Origin: a virus
IMG/VR virus record: IMGVR_UViG_3300010354_000082
Span: 1-64,000 of that record
Direction: 5' to 3' (one strand)
DNA length: 64,000 nucleotides
Shown here piece after piece: positions 61,441 through 64,000 of the stretch (position 1 is the stretch's first letter; each line of letters opens with the position of its first letter). The notes under the pieces were generated by a model, which worked only from the letters and a program-made list of their open reading frames with translations, searched no databases and was not told where the DNA came from. The translations under genes and the position numbers were made by a program.

Positions 61441-61893
61441 CCCAAGGTAGTATACACAGCAGCGCGGGGTCTCGTTCAGGAAGCGGGATCAGGTTTTAGC
61501 GTCACTAGCGACTTGGCTCTTACAGGGGGCCTCACAGCCTCGGGGGCTGTTTCACTTGCCTCAACTTTCGGTCTGACTGACATCGGCGCAAAGACGGCCG
61601 GTGCTGCCGCCGGCGGTGAGGGAGGCTCGACTGCTGTCACGAACGTCATCACGATTGCAACCGTTGGAAACGCCAACGATGGTCTGAAGCTTCCGGCCGG
61701 TGTGGCGGGCGACGTGCGAATTGTCCACAATTTGAGCGCAAACGCTCCGAAAATTTACACTGCTGGAACGGACAAAATTAACGGGTCTGATCCGGGTGGT
61801 TCGGGCGATGCTACTGTTGTCGCCGCCTCGAAGACAACAATCTTTATCTTCACGGGTGCGACTCGTGGTTGGGTCACTGTGATCAGCGCCTGA
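61438..61893 (+). CDS. Small structural protein after the capsid gene
   Basis: A 151-residue protein from ATG 61438 behind AAGGAGG. The sequence is low in charge and beta-rich: SDLALTGGLTASGAVSLAST, VTNVITIATVGNANDGLKLP, AGVAGDVRIVHNLSANAPKI and TTIFIFTGATRGWVTVISA. This pattern is known to me from small phage decoration or head-fibre proteins, in which a trimeric strand domain sits on the capsid, but no named family is certain. It stands alone between two terminators, with its own leader that can cover the start codon, so its amount may be controlled separately from the capsid protein. Confidence 0.65.
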   Translation: MPKVVYTAARGLVQEAGSGFSVTSDLALTGGLTASGAVSLASTFGLTDIGAKTAGAAAGGEGGSTAVTNVITIATVGNANDGLKLPAGVAGDVRIVHNLSANAPKIYTAGTDKINGSDPGGSGDATVVAASKTTIFIFTGATRGWVTVISA

Positions 61894-61911
61894 TCTAATA
61901 CATCACTTCGG

Positions 61912-61946
61912 CTGGGAGTCTCGATGGCTCCCAGTCGTTGTTTTTA
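61912..61946 (+). terminator. Rho-independent terminator
   Basis: CTGGGAG (61912-61918) pairs with CTCCCAG (61928-61934) around a nine-base loop, followed by TCGTTGTTTTTA. With the capsid terminator it brackets the small structural gene. A partial late-like motif, AATACATCAC, lies just upstream at 61897. Confidence 0.8.
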
Positions 61947-61991
61947 GTTCAACGTCAGCGCGAGTCACCTATTTACAAGTGGGGGATCACG

Positions 61992-63161
61992 ATGGCAACC
62001 TTCGCAAGCACTCTCAGCCCTACGCCCTTCGGCTTCTTTGACTCCGACTCGCAGTTCCAGTCGGAGGCCGACGCGATGGTCACGTTCGTCAAGAGGAAGC
62101 TCGGCGACGACATCCTCTCGGTGGAGCTCACGTCGAAGCAGATCTGGGCGTGCTTCGAGGAGGCGTTCTGCGAGTATGGCGCGATCGTCAATCAATACCA
62201 GGCGAAGTCCCAGCTCGGCAATCTCATCGGCTCGGCCACGGGGTCTCTCGAGGGAATGGAGCAGAAATATCCCCGTGAGACCCTCGAATTCGCTCTCAAG
62301 CTCGCTGAGCCCTACGCCGCCACGGCGGGCCTCGGTGGGTCCTACAACACGACGTCGGGCTCCATCCAACTCCAGCAGCGTCGGCAGGACTACGACCTCT
62401 ACACCGATCTCGTCGACGGCTCGGGCACGCCGCTCTTCTCTTCGTCGCACAACCCAGGCCGCGGCAAGCTGCGAATCTTCGAGGTGATGCACTACAGCCC
62501 ACAGGCAGCCTACCGCTTCTTCGATACCACGAGCGCGATCAACTACCTCAACAACGAGTTCGCCTTCGAGTCTTTCACACCAGAGACGGTCTTCTACGTC
62601 CTGCCCGTCTTCGAGGACATCCTCCGCGGCGGCCAGATGGCGATGTCGAACAAGGTCCGCAGATCGAACTACAGCTACCAGATCATCGGCAAGAACCTGC
62701 GAATCTTCCCGGCTCCCGTCGCCGACATCCCGCCGAAGCTGTGGATCAACGTGGGATTCCCGCAGGACCCACTCGCTCCCGACATCCCCGATCCCTCGAT
62801 CTGGGGCGTGAGCAACCTGTCGAACATTCCCTTCGGCAACTTCGCCTACAGCAGGATCAACTCGATCGGCAGGCAGTGGACCCGTCAGTACACGCTCGCA
62901 CTCTGCAAGGAACTCCTCGGCCTCGTGCGCTCGAAGTTCGGCAGCGTTCCGATCCCGGGCGGCGAGCTCCAGCTGAACGGCAGCGATCTCGTCACCGCAG
63001 GCCGCGATGAGAAGGACAAGCTCGTCACCCAGCTGAAGGAGATGCTCGAGTCCCTCACCTACGACAAGCTCATCGAGGCCCAGGCTCTCGAGGTCGAGAA
63101 CATTCGCAAGACCCTCCTCGCCGTGCCGATCCCGATGGGCCGCGCGATCAGGATAGGTTGA
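61992..63161 (+). CDS. Neck/connector or head-completion virion protein
   Basis: A 389-residue protein; ATG 61992 has GGGGGA five bases upstream, so the longer reading from 61938 through the terminator tail is rejected. The opening, STLSPTPFGFFDSDSQFQSE then MVTFVKRKLGDDILSVELTS, and the middle FDTTSAINYLNNEFAFESFT with FYVLPVFEDILRGGQMAMSN are conserved in T4-like phages as a virion protein in the place of the T4 neck genes 13-14. It has no enzymatic motif. It is likely to sit between portal and tail, closing the filled head. The following gene starts after four bases. The family is recognised by pattern; its gp13 equivalence is inferred from order. Confidence 0.7.
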   Translation: MATFASTLSPTPFGFFDSDSQFQSEADAMVTFVKRKLGDDILSVELTSKQIWACFEEAFCEYGAIVNQYQAKSQLGNLIGSATGSLEGMEQKYPRETLEFALKLAEPYAATAGLGGSYNTTSGSIQLQQRRQDYDLYTDLVDGSGTPLFSSSHNPGRGKLRIFEVMHYSPQAAYRFFDTTSAINYLNNEFAFESFTPETVFYVLPVFEDILRGGQMAMSNKVRRSNYSYQIIGKNLRIFPAPVADIPPKLWINVGFPQDPLAPDIPDPSIWGVSNLSNIPFGNFAYSRINSIGRQWTRQYTLALCKELLGLVRSKFGSVPIPGGELQLNGSDLVTAGRDEKDKLVTQLKEMLESLTYDKLIEAQALEVENIRKTLLAVPIPMGRAIRIG

Positions 63162-63165
63162 GCCG

Positions 63166-63819
63166 ATGGCGCGTCTCTTCATCACCGAGAGGGAGCTCGA
63201 TCTCATCTCCGACCTCACGAAGGAAGTCATCAAGGACGTCATCGGCCAGCGGGTCTTCTACTACCGCGTCCGGGAAGACCTCACGACCGTCCACGATGTC
63301 TACAGCGAGTCGCAGGACAAGGTCCTCGATCCGCCCCTCGAGATTGACGCGCTCGTCGAGTGGACGTCCCCCGAGGTGAACACCGGACAGTTCGGCTCAG
63401 AGACCCGCGGCGTCGTCACCGTGATGATCCACCAGCGGGACATCCTCGACAAGGGGATCGTGGTCCGCGAGGGCGACTACTTCTCCTACGGCCCGACATT
63501 CTACGAGATTACCTCGACAATTCCCATCAGCAAAATCTTCGGTCAGATCGAACACCTGACGGGCTACAAGCTCACGGGCAAGCAGGCTCGCGAGGGTCTC
63601 ATCGCCCAGCGTCCCCACGGTCCCCTCGGCGAGGAATTCACAGACGCCGACGCCGTCCAGGACACCTTCGAGCAGCAGCGCGGCGCCGCGTCAAACACTC
63701 TCGGCCCGACAAACGACACTCGAGCCCTCCAGGAGAAGGGTGTCCTCGAGGCGCCCCTCTCCGCTCCCCGTCGGGTGGTCGAGGACGCCACGGGCTCGTC
63801 CTTCTACGGAGATGAGTGA
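63166..63819 (+). CDS. Neck/head-closure protein
   Basis: A 217-residue protein from ATG 63166. The core, ITERELDLISDLTKEVIKDV then GQRVFYYRVREDLTTVHDVY and EIDALVEWTSPEVNTGQFGS, followed by REGDYFSYGPTFYEITS and FGQIEHLTGYKLTGKQAREG, is a pattern I know from head-closure or neck proteins of T4-like and related myophages. The C-terminal 60 residues are charged and probably flexible. With the gene before, it probably forms the neck ring that accepts the tail. Its stop overlaps the next ATG (TGATG). Confidence 0.72.
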   Translation: MARLFITERELDLISDLTKEVIKDVIGQRVFYYRVREDLTTVHDVYSESQDKVLDPPLEIDALVEWTSPEVNTGQFGSETRGVVTVMIHQRDILDKGIVVREGDYFSYGPTFYEITSTIPISKIFGQIEHLTGYKLTGKQAREGLIAQRPHGPLGEEFTDADAVQDTFEQQRGAASNTLGPTNDTRALQEKGVLEAPLSAPRRVVEDATGSSFYGDE

Positions 63820-64000
63820 TGCAGACTCGCTACGACAAGAACCGCAGCGTTCCGGGAGTCCTTCCGAGCGGCTACGAGGGAACGAACACCGCCACGAACT
63901 TCGAGCTGCCGTCCTGCGGGATCGAGGACGTCGATCGCGCGTTCTTCGAACTCTTCGACAGGGTCCTCCCGTTCAGCTACCGCGCGCAGAAGGACTCTGA
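63819..64000 (+). CDS. Start of a structural protein, 3' end outside window
   Basis: An open frame begins at ATG 63819, which overlaps the previous stop (ATG shares A with TGA), and runs to the window end: 60 full codons. It reads MQTRYDKNRSVPGVLPSGYE then NFELPSCGIEDVDRAFFELF and DRVLPFSYRAQKDS. The CGIEDVDRAxFxLFD stretch is one I associate with a conserved T4-like structural protein encoded near the neck genes. A different frame crossing the same bases is a shadow of the preceding gene. The product continues past the window, so length and function cannot be fixed. Confidence 0.7.
   Translation, partial: MQTRYDKNRSVPGVLPSGYEGTNTATNFELPSCGIEDVDRAFFELFDRVLPFSYRAQKDS

Noticed and set aside
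61965-63242. Minus-strand open frame of 425 codons
   Set aside because: Antisense shadow of a well-supported neck protein; no ribosome site or family resemblance.

Overview
The window is part of the genome of a tailed phage with a contractile tail, a distant member of the T4 superfamily. The evidence is a T4-type set of genes: terminase large subunit (gp17), portal (gp20), prohead protease (gp21), acidic scaffold (gp22), major capsid protein (gp23), baseplate wedge proteins gp25 and gp6, a gp5-like spike, a gp55-like late sigma factor and a gp46/gp47-type recombination nuclease. Every credible gene is on the + strand. Neighbouring genes overlap by 1 to 14 bases or are separated by very short gaps, and no stretch of 300 bases lacks a gene. 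The host cannot be read from the sequence.

Layout. 1-1440: end of a tail-fibre-like protein, then a strong terminator. 1564-15880: a glycan island with seven glycosyltransferase-type genes, a methyltransferase, a NeuD/PglD-type acyltransferase, a perosamine-synthase-like aminotransferase, a GDP-fucose-synthase-like reductase, GDP-mannose 4,6-dehydratase, UDP-galactopyranose mutase and one Cas4-like nuclease. 15877-31500: a membrane protein, the late sigma factor, then spike, baseplate and large LamG/lectin-type virion proteins. 31550-45420: more virion proteins, including three large AT-rich ones (two with an FN3-like domain) bracketed by two related small proteins. 45410-50669: a recombination and replication block (RuvC-like resolvase, primase, fused SbcD-SbcC, a zinc-ribbon protein, one unknown). 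50674-61248: packaging and head genes in the order terminase, portal, core protein, protease, four small head proteins, scaffold, capsid. 61438-64000: a small structural protein and neck or connector proteins; the last is cut by the window end.

How the parts fit. The phage appears to make activated sugars itself (GDP-6-deoxysugars from GDP-mannose, and UDP-Galf) and to carry the enzymes that attach them, presumably to its own virion or to a host surface polymer. The head genes form a classic prohead assembly line: the portal nucleates, the scaffold fills, the protease cleaves after L/I-x-E, and the terminase packages. Candidate cleavage sites can be seen in several head proteins. The gp55-like factor and a recurring motif (nATA[C/G][T/A]TAnTA) just upstream of head and baseplate genes suggest a T4-style late promoter system with a changed sequence. 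Two genes, glf and the primase gene, instead follow good sigma70-type promoters placed so that transcription would begin at the ATG.

Base composition is patchy. Most structural genes are near 60% GC. The glycan genes 3450-10530 and the virion module at about 31960-40600 are near 35-43% in hand-counted lines, which suggests modules of different origin.
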